The notes: generated from the sequence alone by a model not told the origin. DNA of 64,000 bases from Paenibacillus sp. yr247 (GCF_900103825.1 NZ_FNIF01000017.1:39388-103387); one strand, 5' to 3'; positions 54,478 to 63,667 are shown, counted from the stretch's first letter. A program made the numbers and translations.

Positions 54478-55872
54478 TTAGCCACCAGACTCACCTCCAA
54501 ATACCTCAGTTGGACGTACCCAAGCTCCCTCCGCTTTTTCCATTACCCCTTCACCAAGCTCATACACTTTAATTCCTCGTAAGAAGGTCGCCTTCACACG
54601 ACATCCGAACGATTTCCCCACATAAGGACTATGTTTATGGCGGTAAAGCAGATCACTCTCCTGGAGCGAATAGCTCAGCTTCATATCCACTAGAGCCAAA
54701 TCAGCATCTGCACCTATGGCAATAGCACCCTTACGCGGATACAGCCCAAATCGCTTGGCCGGCTCCAGAGACAGCATCCTCGACAGCTTAGGCAGCGGCA
54801 TATCTCTGCGAAGAAATCCTTCATCCAGCATCAGCTCTAAGGAGCTCTGCGCTCCAGAAATTCCGCCCCACGCCTCGAAGAAATCTCCCCGCTTCATGTG
54901 AGTAGGGCAAGGTGAGTGGTCCGAGGCGAGGATGTCCAGCCGTCCATCTGCCACCTCCGCCCACAGCCGAGCTTGATCTTCCGACGTGCGCAGTGGCGGC
55001 GCGCACTTCGCAACAGGACCTAGCCGCTCCAAATCAGCGCTAGTCAGAACCAAGTAATGCGGACACGTTTCCACCGTGACGTTCAGCCCCTTGCCTTTCG
55101 CTACCGTGATGGCCTGCACCGCTTCCGCGCTGCTGATATGCACGAAGTGCAGCTTGCAGCCCGTCTGCTCGGCGTAGAAGAGCGCGCGGTTCACTGCTTC
55201 CAGCTCCGCTGCAATCGGTCGCGTCGCAACGAAGTCGAGCGCCCCGCGTCGGCCTTCTTCCTGTGCCTTTGCGGCCAGCTTGGAAACGATCTCCTCGCTC
55301 TCAGCATGAAGCGCAAGCACTAGCCCCAAGCGGGCAATTTCTTTCATCCCTTCATAGAGAGTCAGGTCGTCCACTTCAGTAAAAATATCTTCCCCTTCTC
55401 CACCGGGACAGGACATAAACGCCTTAAATCCAATGACACCGGCTTCCGCCAGCTCCTGTAGATTACCAATATTCCCGGGGACAAGGCCGCCCCACAGCGC
55501 ATAATCGACTAAGGAATGTCCTTCAGCCGCTTCCAGCTTTCGCTCAAGCGCACTAAGCCGCACCGTCGGCGGAATACCATTTAGAGGCATATCAATGTAC
55601 GTCGTGCATCCGCCAGCCGCGAGCGCCGACGAGCCTGTGGTAAATCCCTCCCAGTGACCGAGTGCAGGTTCATTGAAATGAACATGTGCATCGACCATGC
55701 CCGGCAATATATGCAAATGCTCCGCATCATAGACAGGCGTATGCTCCGAGCAAACGAGATTTTCGCCTAGCGCAGCAATTTTACCACCTTGAATACCAAT
55801 GTCTAACCGGCATACTTGATCTATGAGGACTACGGTACCCTTACGAATAATCAGGTCAAATTGTTTATCCAT
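54478..55872 (-). CDS. pucH: allantoinase
   Basis: 464 residues, cyclic amidohydrolase. Metal site DAHVHFNEPALGHWEGF, carboxylated Lys in GVIGFKAFMSCPG, VLALHAESEEIV, LHFVHISSAEAV and the Asp in LASDHSPCP. Opens allantoin to allantoate. GAGGGAGG precedes MDKQFDLI. 48 bp after pucM. Also called allB. Confidence 0.95.
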   Translation of the reverse strand: MDKQFDLIIRKGTVVLIDQVCRLDIGIQGGKIAALGENLVCSEHTPVYDAEHLHILPGMVDAHVHFNEPALGHWEGFTTGSSALAAGGCTTYIDMPLNGIPPTVRLSALERKLEAAEGHSLVDYALWGGLVPGNIGNLQELAEAGVIGFKAFMSCPGGEGEDIFTEVDDLTLYEGMKEIARLGLVLALHAESEEIVSKLAAKAQEEGRRGALDFVATRPIAAELEAVNRALFYAEQTGCKLHFVHISSAEAVQAITVAKGKGLNVTVETCPHYLVLTSADLERLGPVAKCAPPLRTSEDQARLWAEVADGRLDILASDHSPCPTHMKRGDFFEAWGGISGAQSSLELMLDEGFLRRDMPLPKLSRMLSLEPAKRFGLYPRKGAIAIGADADLALVDMKLSYSLQESDLLYRHKHSPYVGKSFGCRVKATFLRGIKVYELGEGVMEKAEGAWVRPTEVFGGESGG

Positions 55873-55920
55873 GCGAAACCCTCCCTCGGAACCTTTCATG
55901 CAGCTACCATCATGCCAACG

Positions 55921-56277
55921 TTAGCTTCCCCGATACGTGTTATAGCCCCAAGGAGCAATCAGCAGCGGCACATGATAATGAGCCTCTTTAGCCGATATGC
56001 CAAATCGAACCGGTACTTGATCCAAAAATGCAGGTTCTGCAAGCTCTGTGCCAATTCCTCTGAAATAATCACCTATATGAAAGACTAACTCGTAAATTCC
56101 CGGTGTAAAATCATCCCCGCTGAGCATCGGCCCCTGAAGGCGGCCATCCGCATTCGTGGTCTCTGAGCGAAGCAGCTCTGACCGCCCGTCTTGGAGAAGG
56201 AACAAATCGATTCGCACTTCGCTAGCCGGTCGACCGCTGCTAATGTCCAGTACGTGTGTTGTTAGCCCACCGCTCAT
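55921..56277 (-). CDS. pucM: 5-hydroxyisourate hydrolase
   Basis: 118 residues, transthyretin-like. N-terminal LTTHVLDISSGRPASEV with the active-site His, RLQGPMLSGDDFTPG, AHYHVPLLIAPWGYNTYRGS ending in the diagnostic YRGS. Second enzyme of urate breakdown. Start overlaps the pucL stop by 4 nt. Confidence 0.97.
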   Translation of the reverse strand: MSGGLTTHVLDISSGRPASEVRIDLFLLQDGRSELLRSETTNADGRLQGPMLSGDDFTPGIYELVFHIGDYFRGIGTELAEPAFLDQVPVRFGISAKEAHYHVPLLIAPWGYNTYRGS

Positions 56278-57743
56278 AGTCCCTCCAGGTCACGCTTTGT
56301 CATGGAAAAGCCTTGGAAGCCATAAGGCGGCCTAGGCTCCGTAAACACCTTGCCCTCACCTGCTGAAGCTTGCTCCAAAATCGTTTCCCACGTACGGTTG
56401 TTAGATTCAAAACGAATTTCCTTTAATTGCGGAAAACGCGTGAGCGAACGCTGCCCTATTCGATAAATGAGATTCTGGATCGATGGTGAATGCTGCTCAT
56501 GGAATACGGTATGCGCAATATCCCGAATTTGCTCAGCCGCCACATAATGCCCCAGATCCGAGTCTAGGGCATCCGCCACCTCTTCATAACTCCAAGCCAT
56601 ATCGAGGAAAATAAATAAAGGACGGTCGAACGATTCCGGAAGTGTCGTATACTCATCGCGAACGAAGCCCGTGAAGGAACTTCCTTTTACCTTAATCAGC
56701 TTTAAGTCAGCGATGCCGCCTTCATGTTCCAGGATGGTGATCCCCTCGTCCGTCCGCATGATTTCAACCAGCGCTGTCGGGTGCTCATTTTGCGAATAAC
56801 GGTAAACGAGATTACTACCGTCAAATCCTTTTGCGCTAGGAACCGGCAGCACTTCGAAAGACACTTGATCGGCTGTCATTTTCACACTCGTCATCTGCGG
56901 GTACGTCTCTAGAAATTTACGACCGGCGAACTCTAGAAACCCTTCAGCCGTAGCCCCTTCATACTCTCCGGCTTTGCGCAGGATGAAATTTTTCATCGAG
57001 TCTGTGGCAACAACCATCGAGTTATCCCCTTCTGTAAAAGAAGTGAAAAACTTCTCTCCGCTAACAGCCACCTTGATATTCATCCCAAACAACACATTAT
57101 CTCGTCCGGTAAAACCCGATTCGGGTATTAAAGTTAGATTCGTCAGCGGCTTTGCATAGGATCGATACACCCATACATCGCCCTTACCGTAGTACATGAT
57201 TCTCTCTGATCCGTTTCCCTGCTTCATCGCTTTCCCCTCCGCTTCATTGATCAACACTGCCTCTAAGCGAAACCGCGCAATTTTACAAACTTCTTGCAAA
57301 GCCTTTCCCATCTCTTCTTCTACATCTCGATGAATCCGCACGCGTATCGCTTCTCGAATGGTCTCTTTGGTCTGTCCCTTTACCGCCATAATGAAAGGAA
57401 ACTGAAAGGCATCCATATACTGCTTGTTAAGACCAAGAAACTGCTCATATTCTTTAGGTGTTAACTGGTTCAGACCGGCGCCGGATTGCTCCTGTACGGA
57501 ATGATCCGTCATTCGCACCCGCGTCCCTAAGTCAGGATGCGCTCTGAGCAGCGCTAGCTGCTCATTCTTATCAGCACGCCAAACTTCTCGTTCGAGTGCG
57601 CTAATCAGATCTTGCTGTGTTGCAAAAGGCCGCGAGCGCCAAGCACGCTCAGCCACCCAAGGCGAGTGTTCAAACAGAAGGCCGAAAACATGGATGAAAT
57701 CATCCTGATTCAATTCGTTTACTTTATGCAGCCTTAGCTTCAC
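56274..57743 (-). CDS. pucL: bifunctional OHCU decarboxylase / urate oxidase
   Basis: 489 residues, the Bacillus-type fusion. Residues ~1-170 are OHCU decarboxylase (RPFATQQDLISALEREVWRA; LLRAHPDLGTR; GLNQLTPKEYEQFLGLNKQY; FPFIMAVKGQTKETI). The rest is uricase (MYYGKGDVWVYRSY; VATDSMKNFI with the catalytic Thr; FLETYPQMTSVKM; RYSQNEHPTALVE). Oxidises urate to hydroxyisourate and decarboxylates OHCU to S-allantoin. Starts at GTG behind GAGGTG and is the first gene of its unit. Confidence 0.96.
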   Translation of the reverse strand: MKLRLHKVNELNQDDFIHVFGLLFEHSPWVAERAWRSRPFATQQDLISALEREVWRADKNEQLALLRAHPDLGTRVRMTDHSVQEQSGAGLNQLTPKEYEQFLGLNKQYMDAFQFPFIMAVKGQTKETIREAIRVRIHRDVEEEMGKALQEVCKIARFRLEAVLINEAEGKAMKQGNGSERIMYYGKGDVWVYRSYAKPLTNLTLIPESGFTGRDNVLFGMNIKVAVSGEKFFTSFTEGDNSMVVATDSMKNFILRKAGEYEGATAEGFLEFAGRKFLETYPQMTSVKMTADQVSFEVLPVPSAKGFDGSNLVYRYSQNEHPTALVEIMRTDEGITILEHEGGIADLKLIKVKGSSFTGFVRDEYTTLPESFDRPLFIFLDMAWSYEEVADALDSDLGHYVAAEQIRDIAHTVFHEQHSPSIQNLIYRIGQRSLTRFPQLKEIRFESNNRTWETILEQASAGEGKVFTEPRPPYGFQGFSMTKRDLEGL

Positions 57744-57801
57744 TAGCCCATCACCTCTATTTCTATGTAAAAACTAGCCATTCTTTATCAAGATTTGTTT
57801 C

Positions 57802-57860
57802 ATTGTAAATGCGCCATCCCTATGGGTCAATTTATATGAAAGAAGTTTGTAAACTTTCAT
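57802..57860 (-). promoter_or_regulatory. pucL promoter with an upstream palindrome
   Basis: -35 TTGACC and -10 TACAAT with 17-bp spacing, ~60 bp upstream of pucL. Directly above the -35 lies a near-perfect palindrome ATGAAAG...CTTTCAT with AAGTTTGTAAACTT inside (57836-57860). Its position suits an activator or repressor; I cannot tell whether it is a PucR site. Confidence 0.6.
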
Positions 57861-57890
57861 AACATTGGCAACTTTTTTTGTGAAATTGCA

Positions 57891-57929
57891 AAAAAGCCGC
57901 CAGGAATCAGAAACCTTCCCAGCGGCTTT
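57891..57929 (-). terminator. terminator of the nucleobase ABC operon
   Basis: Minus strand AAAGCCGC...GCGGCTTTTTTG with an inner GGGAA/TTCCT pairing. It closes the nupO-P-Q transcription unit before the pucL promoter. Confidence 0.8.
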
Positions 57930-57936
57930 CCTTGTT

Positions 57937-58034
57937 TCATGACCAAAATCCCGTATGCGCAGCCACAGCCTCTTCCTCTACCTCAGGAATGGGACCGATG
58001 ACTACTATCGGTTATGACTGTCGCGTTCACTCAT
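57937..58034 (-). pseudogene. short ORF after the ABC genes, one-base frameshift
   Basis: CTAGGAGG stands 7 nt before an ATG reading MSERDSHNR then stop (58005). The adjacent frame continues IVVIGPIPEVEEEAVAAHTG to a stop at 57937. One missing base near 58010 separates them, so the intact product would be ~32 residues. The strong ribosome-binding site suggests a real small gene at some time. Not recognised. Confidence 0.35.
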
Positions 58035-58062
58035 TTCGATGCCTCCTAGTGACTTCGTTTTT

Positions 58063-58995
58063 TTAAAATCTTTGCTCCCGAATGTAGGGGATGCCAAGTG
58101 CCTCTGGTGCACCCGAAGGCTTATTGCGATTATGCCAACCGAGGAACATCAGAACCAGAATGGTCATGATGTACGGAATCATTTTCAGGAAATAAGAAGG
58201 GATATGACTGCCGATCAGCTGTACACGGAACCCCAGAATATCGAGCACACCGAAGAAATAAGCACACACCAAAGCACGAATCGGATTCCATCTTGCGAAA
58301 ATAATGAGCGCCACCGCAATCCATCCGCGTCCAGAGGTCATCCCTTCATTCCACGTTGGCGTGTAAACGAGCAGCAAATCAGCTCCTCCCAGACCAATCA
58401 ACATGGAACCAATAATGATACAGCTGTAGCGAATCGCTATAACGGGAATACCCATAACGTCGGCTGTTGCCGGGTTATCCCCCACCGCTTTAAGATGAAG
58501 CCCCCACGATGTTCGATGAATGAACAAATGCATCACGATAACCAGTACAAAACTAAACCACGTGAATAGATCCATATGCGCAAAAATCTTCCCTAGGAAC
58601 GGCACATTTTCAAGCCAAGGCAAATCGAGCTTAGGTACCGCTCCGGTCAGCGGTTGTCCGCTTACGGGCTTCCCCAGATAAGCGCTAAGGCCTGCGCCGA
58701 ATATCGTCATGGCTAGACCGCAGACAACCTGATTCGCATGCAGAGTTACACACAGGAATCCATGAAGCAAACCCAATATAGCGCCCACTGCAAGTACATA
58801 GAGAATGGTTAGCGCCAAACTCCCCGTATGAATAAAAACTAAACAAGAAGTTACTGCCCCCATCAGCATAAGGCCCTCGGCACCCAGTTGTGTGATGCCT
58901 GATCTCTCAATAAGGATGCCGCCCAGTACGGCTATCAGCAGCGGAGTACCGGAAGAGATAGCAGAAATAATTAACTGTGTTAAGATTTCCATCAC
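58063..58995 (-). CDS. nucleobase/nucleoside ABC transporter permease (NupQ type)
   Basis: 310 residues with about eight hydrophobic helices. BPD_transp_2 pattern: TPLLIAVLGGILIERSGITQ, LGAEGLMLMGAVTSCLVF, VVCGLAMTIFGAGLSAYLGK, GVLDILGFRVQL. Second membrane subunit, 40 bp after the other permease. Partner lipoprotein most likely the BMP protein at 43.4 kb. Confidence 0.9.
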   Translation of the reverse strand: MMEILTQLIISAISSGTPLLIAVLGGILIERSGITQLGAEGLMLMGAVTSCLVFIHTGSLALTILYVLAVGAILGLLHGFLCVTLHANQVVCGLAMTIFGAGLSAYLGKPVSGQPLTGAVPKLDLPWLENVPFLGKIFAHMDLFTWFSFVLVIVMHLFIHRTSWGLHLKAVGDNPATADVMGIPVIAIRYSCIIIGSMLIGLGGADLLLVYTPTWNEGMTSGRGWIAVALIIFARWNPIRALVCAYFFGVLDILGFRVQLIGSHIPSYFLKMIPYIMTILVLMFLGWHNRNKPSGAPEALGIPYIREQRF

Positions 58996-59035
58996 GTTTC
59001 ATCCCCTTCCCAGCATCATCTCGATTCAACCTCTA

Positions 59036-60157
59036 TCAGCGATTGCGACGAATACGGAATTTCCCAGCCATGCCGCCCGCAATGAGAAAAAACAAAATAG
59101 CTCCTTGAATCATGGATGAGGTAGAAGACGGGAGGCCGATCGTTTGCACACTATACCCTCCGACAATGAGCCCTCCAAAAAGCACCGATGAGACCACTAG
59201 ACCTAACGGATTCAGCTTTGCAAGCCAAGCTACAATAATAGCTGTGTACCCATACCCCGGAGAAATACCATACATGAGTCGGTGCGCCACACCCGAGACC
59301 TCGCTCATTCCTGCAAGTCCAGCCAGCCCGCCGCTAATGATCATGACAACCAGAACGTGCCTCGAAATTCGGATACCCGCGTTCCGCGCCGCTTCCGCAT
59401 TCGCACCAATCAGGCGCAGTTCATATCCCCAACGGGTAAAACGGATCACGAAAGCATAGAACAGCACCCCAATTAGGGCGAAAACGATCCCTAGATGTAA
59501 CCGTGAAGCACCGAAGGTGGGTAACGATTGAGCCGCGGTGAACATCGGTGATCCAGGGAAATTAAAGCCCTTCGGATCTTTCCACGGACCGAAGACCGCA
59601 TAATTCAAGGCAAGCATCGCCACATAATTCAGCATTAAAGAGGTAATGAGTTCATTAACTTGAAAATACGTCCTAGGAATCGCCGTCAGCAACCCCCAGA
59701 TCCCACCAGCTGCGACGCTTGCCACCAACATGAACGGGATCGACATGTACATCGGCAGATGCGGAAAATAGATCGTAACTGCAGTTGCTGCCATCGCCCC
59801 AGCCAAAAACTGCCCCTCAGCACCGATGTTCCACACCGAAATTCGATAGGCGATTGACACGCCAAGACCGCAAAGCAGCAGCGGTATCGCCTTCACAAGG
59901 GTCTCTGTAAGGCCAAAGGAGGAACCGAAAGCCCCTGTCAGCATTTTGTTATAAACCATAATCGGATTCATATCGTTTAAGGCTATAAATATGCCGCAGG
60001 CTACAAGCGCCAAGACAATGGATACGATTGTCATCCACCACGGACTGTCGCGGCCCGCAGGATCAATCTCGATACGGTAAGGCAAACGAAAGCTCGCTTC
60101 TCGCTTTGCCCCTTTATTTTCAATCGGAATCGTTCCTGCCGTTTGTTGTTCGCTCAC
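59036..60157 (-). CDS. nucleobase/nucleoside ABC transporter permease (NupP type)
   Basis: 373 residues, larger permease subunit. A cytoplasmic N-terminus of ~40 residues is followed by membrane helices with the family stretches LVKAIPLLLCGLGVSIAYRI, SVWNIGAEGQFLAGAMAATA, NELITSLMLNYVAMLALNYA and YGISPGYGYTAIIVAWLAKL. Overlaps the ATPase stop by 4 nt. Confidence 0.92.
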   Translation of the reverse strand: MSEQQTAGTIPIENKGAKREASFRLPYRIEIDPAGRDSPWWMTIVSIVLALVACGIFIALNDMNPIMVYNKMLTGAFGSSFGLTETLVKAIPLLLCGLGVSIAYRISVWNIGAEGQFLAGAMAATAVTIYFPHLPMYMSIPFMLVASVAAGGIWGLLTAIPRTYFQVNELITSLMLNYVAMLALNYAVFGPWKDPKGFNFPGSPMFTAAQSLPTFGASRLHLGIVFALIGVLFYAFVIRFTRWGYELRLIGANAEAARNAGIRISRHVLVVMIISGGLAGLAGMSEVSGVAHRLMYGISPGYGYTAIIVAWLAKLNPLGLVVSSVLFGGLIVGGYSVQTIGLPSSTSSMIQGAILFFLIAGGMAGKFRIRRNR

Positions 60158-61689
60158 CCTGCATCCTCCTCAGAACCCGCCATCAACATTCCGATATATT
60201 CACGGTTCGCTTCCTCTCGGGGAATATTGCCCACGATGCGTCCGCCATACATGACCAAAATTCGGTCCGCCAAATGCAGCACCTCATCCAAATCCTCCGA
60301 TATCAGCAGAACAGATCGCCCCTTCTTGCGCAAATCCTCCAGTAAATCATGCACAACGGCTGTCGCACCTACATCAAGACCTTGAGTTGGATGCACGGCG
60401 ATCATCAGCTTCGGACCTTGATCAATTTCTCTGGCAAAAAGCAGCTTCTGTTGATTGCCTCCCGACATAAATTGAATGGGCGCATCAATCCCTGATGTCC
60501 TCACATCGAATAACTCAATAAGTTTTTGCGACCAGCTCCGATTACTCCCTGTGCGAAGCAAGCCGAAACGAGAGCGTTCCAGGGAACGATATGTCTTAAA
60601 GAGCAGGTTATCCACAGAACCTAGGCTGCCCGCCAGGCCGCTCCTCATGCGGTTTTCCGGTACATGGGCAATACCCAGTTGGATGGCTGCGCGCACCGAG
60701 CCGTTACACAATTCTTTGCCGTCAAAACGGACATCTCCCTGTTTCCAAGCGCGGAGCCCCGTTAACACTTCCGCAAGCTCCTTTTGCCCATTTCCGGACA
60801 CGCCGGCAACACCGACAATCTCACCTTCACTTACTTGAAAATAAAGCCCATCCAGCACCTTGCGTCCATGATCGGCATACACATCCAAACCGTTGACTAC
60901 TAGCATCGGGTTTCCTTGTGTTTTCTCTCTTACAACCGATCGGCTTTCTATGCCTTCCTGGCCAACCATCAGCTGCGCCAAATCCCGTTCGTTCGTCTCT
61001 GTTTTCGCCATTGTTGCGATCATCTTGCCTTTACGCATGACGGATATGTGATCCGAAGCGAACATGACCTCCTTCAATTTGTGCGTCGTCATAATGACCG
61101 TCTTGCCCTCTTTTTTCATGCGATCTAAAGTCTCGAACAATTGATCAACTTCACCTGGCGTCAAAACGGAGGTGGGCTCATCCAATATAATAAAGTCCGC
61201 ACCACGGTATAGCGTCTTCACAATTTCTACACGCTGCTGTTCACCAACCGATAACTGCCAGATCGGCCGATTCACCGGAAAAGGTAACCCAAAATGCTTG
61301 GAGATCGCCTCGATCTCCTCGGACTTCTTAGCGAGCCATCGCGGACCTCGCCAAAACGAAGATGATTCCCCAAGAACAATGTTCTCCGTGGCAGTTAATG
61401 TCTGAACAAGTCGGAAATTCTGAAATACCATGCCAACACCTAGCTTCATTGCATCTTTCGGCGAACGAATACGCACCTTCTCACCGTGTATGCGAATATC
61501 CCCACTTGTTGGACGATACACACCAGAGAGCATGCACATCATTGTACTTTTGCCAGCGCCATTCTCCCCAAGCAGCGCATGAATCTCCCCGGCCTTTGCC
61601 CGAAAATCTACATGATCGTTCGCGATAACAGATCCAAACTGCTTAACGATCTGGATCATCTCAACTGAATAACCCTCCGTTTTATTCAA
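60154..61689 (-). CDS. nucleobase/nucleoside ABC transporter ATPase (NupO type, tandem NBDs)
   Basis: 511 residues, two ATPase domains in one chain. The first is complete: Walker A GENGAGKSTMM, signature LSVGEQQRVEI, Walker B FIILDEPTSV. The second is degenerate (GVSGNGQKELAEVL; MSGGNQQKLLFAREI; MIAVHPTQGLDVGATAVVHD), as usual for the sugar/nucleoside (RbsA/NupO) type. Starts at TTG behind GAAGGAGGG. Heads the three-gene transporter operon. Confidence 0.94.
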   Translation of the reverse strand: MNKTEGYSVEMIQIVKQFGSVIANDHVDFRAKAGEIHALLGENGAGKSTMMCMLSGVYRPTSGDIRIHGEKVRIRSPKDAMKLGVGMVFQNFRLVQTLTATENIVLGESSSFWRGPRWLAKKSEEIEAISKHFGLPFPVNRPIWQLSVGEQQRVEIVKTLYRGADFIILDEPTSVLTPGEVDQLFETLDRMKKEGKTVIMTTHKLKEVMFASDHISVMRKGKMIATMAKTETNERDLAQLMVGQEGIESRSVVREKTQGNPMLVVNGLDVYADHGRKVLDGLYFQVSEGEIVGVAGVSGNGQKELAEVLTGLRAWKQGDVRFDGKELCNGSVRAAIQLGIAHVPENRMRSGLAGSLGSVDNLLFKTYRSLERSRFGLLRTGSNRSWSQKLIELFDVRTSGIDAPIQFMSGGNQQKLLFAREIDQGPKLMIAVHPTQGLDVGATAVVHDLLEDLRKKGRSVLLISEDLDEVLHLADRILVMYGGRIVGNIPREEANREYIGMLMAGSEEDAG

Positions 61690-61735
61690 CTGTGCTCCCT
61701 CCTTCTCGATCCTTTATACACCCCTATATATTCAA

Positions 61736-61776
61736 AACAGCATCTCCCTACCAGGGATCTGCTGTTTCCGGAAACA
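61736..61776 (-). promoter_or_regulatory. leader hairpin and palindrome upstream of the ABC operon
   Basis: AACAGCA..CTCCCT / AGGGAT..TGCTGTT forms a strong stem-loop (61736-61767). Overlapping its 5' side on the minus strand is the perfect 14-bp palindrome TGTTTCCGGAAACA (61763-61776). The stem is followed by only TTTT, so it could be a weak attenuator or an operator; it does not fit the purine riboswitch fold. Confidence 0.45.
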
Positions 61777-61819
61777 AAAAATATACGTATGACAATCCAA
61801 ATTCATATCTATTTTCCTC

Positions 61820-61849
61820 ACTATACTGTTCAGGTGAATTATACGTCAA
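61820..61849 (-). promoter_or_regulatory. promoter of the nucleobase ABC operon
   Basis: -35 TTGACG and -10 TATAGT, 18-bp spacer, ~130 bp upstream of the TTG start. Confidence 0.5.
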
Positions 61850-61943
61850 TTAACATCACATCATATTAGGGGATCTAACGAAAAATGACTATTCTTTTGT
61901 GCTTAACGCCAAAATGGATGTTAATTTAAGCTGCACACACAGC

Positions 61944-61981
61944 AAAAAGGAGCACTCCTTTTATAAAGAGTGCTCCTTTTG
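61944..61981. terminator. bidirectional terminator after the CHR transporter pair
   Basis: AAAAGGAGCACTC and GAGTGCTCCTTTT around CTTTTATAAA. It follows the stop of the downstream CHR gene. Confidence 0.85.
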
Positions 61982-61999
61982 ATATGTTATTCTTGTATA

Positions 62000-62533
62000 T
62001 CATGAAAGAAATATACCGCCATAGACGAAACCAGCAACAATCACAAAGGCAGGGTGAATCTTCCTCTTTTGAATGAGATAGAAAGCAACAGCAGCAATGC
62101 CGATAAACTGAAGGTAACCTATCGTTTTCGTAGATTCCATCATGCTGCTCCATGTGACCAACACCATCATAATCGCGATAACAGGCTGGACAAGCAGCGT
62201 CATTCCTTTGATAATCGCAGATTGCTTATATTTCTGCAGAATGTTAAGTAAAATAATGAGCGCTATGATGGAAGGAATTACTGTCGCCGCGACAGCAATC
62301 AGAACACCGACCCAGCCACCGATTTGAAAACCGACGTAAGCGGCAATTTTCGTCGCGATAGGACCCGGCAGCGCATTCCCAAGCGCTAACATGTTCGAGA
62401 ATCCACTGCTTGTCATCCAGCCATGATTTGGAACAATCTCTTGATACATCAGCGGAATCGACGAGGGCCCGCCCCCGTATCCGAACACATTGGCTAGAAA
62501 GAAGCTAACAAGTAGATGCCACCATTCCATCAT
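62000..62533 (-). CDS. CHR (chromate-type) transporter, C-terminal half protein
   Basis: 177 residues, short-chain CHR family. VFGYGGGPSSIPLMYQEIVP, then ALGNALPGPIATKIAAYVGF, the conserved loop, and about six hydrophobic helices. Short CHR proteins work as pairs of opposite topology (B. subtilis YwrA/YwrB). The start ATGATGG overlaps the stop of the partner gene. Whether it exports chromate here is not shown. Confidence 0.9.
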   Translation of the reverse strand: MMEWWHLLVSFFLANVFGYGGGPSSIPLMYQEIVPNHGWMTSSGFSNMLALGNALPGPIATKIAAYVGFQIGGWVGVLIAVAATVIPSIIALIILLNILQKYKQSAIIKGMTLLVQPVIAIMMVLVTWSSMMESTKTIGYLQFIGIAAVAFYLIQKRKIHPAFVIVAGFVYGGIFLS

Positions 62534-63114
62534 ACGCCTTCCCCTTTGCCAAGCTGTTTCTTCTTCCACTTATCCTTTAGCTTATGATGGAAAGCACCGT
62601 ACAGTAAAAACATAAAAATAACGATAGCCGGGTGCACTGAGAATGTCTGCAGCAGTAAGAAAGAGATGATAAAAAAAGTGAGGCCTGCCGCCCAACCCAA
62701 TCCTTTAATCGCCTTCTCCCCAAACTCGTATGCCATAACGCCTAACATAACGGCTACAATTGGCACTACCGCCGCTATCATCCCCTTAATCACATGGGAA
62801 GTACTGAAAAAATGGATGAACGAATACAAACCAACCATCGCCACACAGGTAGGAACAATATGGGCCAGCACACCAATGGCCGCTCCCCCTGCTCCTTTGA
62901 GCCGATATCCAAGATAACCCGCAAGCTTCGTTGCTATCGGACCGGGAAGTGTATTGGCGATCGCCAACACTTCCATGAACTCTTCATCTTTCATCCACTG
63001 AAATCGCGTAACCGCCTCATACCGTATCAACGGCACAATCGACGGACCGCCGCCATATCCCAAAATTCCCGTCCGAAACATTGCCAATCCGATCTGGACA
63101 TATGCATTTCCCAT
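62530..63114 (-). CDS. CHR (chromate-type) transporter, N-terminal half protein
   Basis: 194 residues, partner of the next gene. GILGYGGGPSIVPLIRYEAV and AIANTLPGPIATKLAGYLGY repeat the same signature as the partner. The Lys-rich tail KLKDKWKKKQLGK is cytoplasmic. AGGAG precedes the ATG. A short inverted repeat TTTGTC/GACAAA (63186-63202) lies ~75 bp upstream and may be a regulator site or part of the promoter. Confidence 0.9.
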   Translation of the reverse strand: MGNAYVQIGLAMFRTGILGYGGGPSIVPLIRYEAVTRFQWMKDEEFMEVLAIANTLPGPIATKLAGYLGYRLKGAGGAAIGVLAHIVPTCVAMVGLYSFIHFFSTSHVIKGMIAAVVPIVAVMLGVMAYEFGEKAIKGLGWAAGLTFFIISFLLLQTFSVHPAIVIFMFLLYGAFHHKLKDKWKKKQLGKGEGV

Positions 63115-63287
63115 TAGATCACTCCTGTCTCTATAGACTTTATTGTAATATAAGTTTACAGGATTATTACGATTCTCTTCTCAATTTTGTCAAACCGACA
63201 AAGTTTCTTCGTATTATTGGTTAACGATATTACACAGCCCTAAAGCGCCGAAGTTAGCTACAATGCGCAGTTTTTGACTTCCCGTTC

Positions 63288-63530
63288 ATATAGGAGTCTT
63301 TGGGGACTTTTATTAGCACAGATTGAGCTGATCTGTATAGACTCCGTGCAAAATAAGAGCCTCTAGGGACTGCTAATTTTGAATTTTTGGTACTTTCCTT
63401 GCAAATAGAAGTTTTTAGAGACTCTTATTTGCGCAGGTTGAACTGGGACGGGGTATCGTCCAATTTCAGAGCGTTTACATATATACAGCCATATAAATAA
63501 CTGATGTGATCTTTGGGACCTCCTATTTTG
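63288..63530. repeat. AAGAG...CTCTTATT-family repeats between CHR genes and rrn
   Basis: Diverged copies near 63288 (ATAGGAGTCTTTGGGGACTT), 63350 (AATAAGAGCCTCTAGGGACT), 63404 (AATAGAAGTTTTTAGAGACT) and a partial near 63509. Same family as 30221-30415. No gene is seen in 63115-63624. Confidence 0.6.
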
Positions 63531-63624
63531 TTAAAATCGCAAGCCTGGCCAATTAATGACTCCTATTCCGAAGTTGGTCGCTGGAGCCCTCCCAGTCATT
63601 TGTACAATTCCTCAGACAAAAAGA

Positions 63625-63662
63625 AAAGAACCTTACAAGGATTTCTCCCCATAAGGTTCTTT
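63625..63662 (-). terminator. rrn operon terminator
   Basis: Minus strand AAAGAACCTTA...TAAGGTTCTTTTC, right after 5S rRNA. Confidence 0.85.
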
Positions 63663-63667
63663 ATTGT

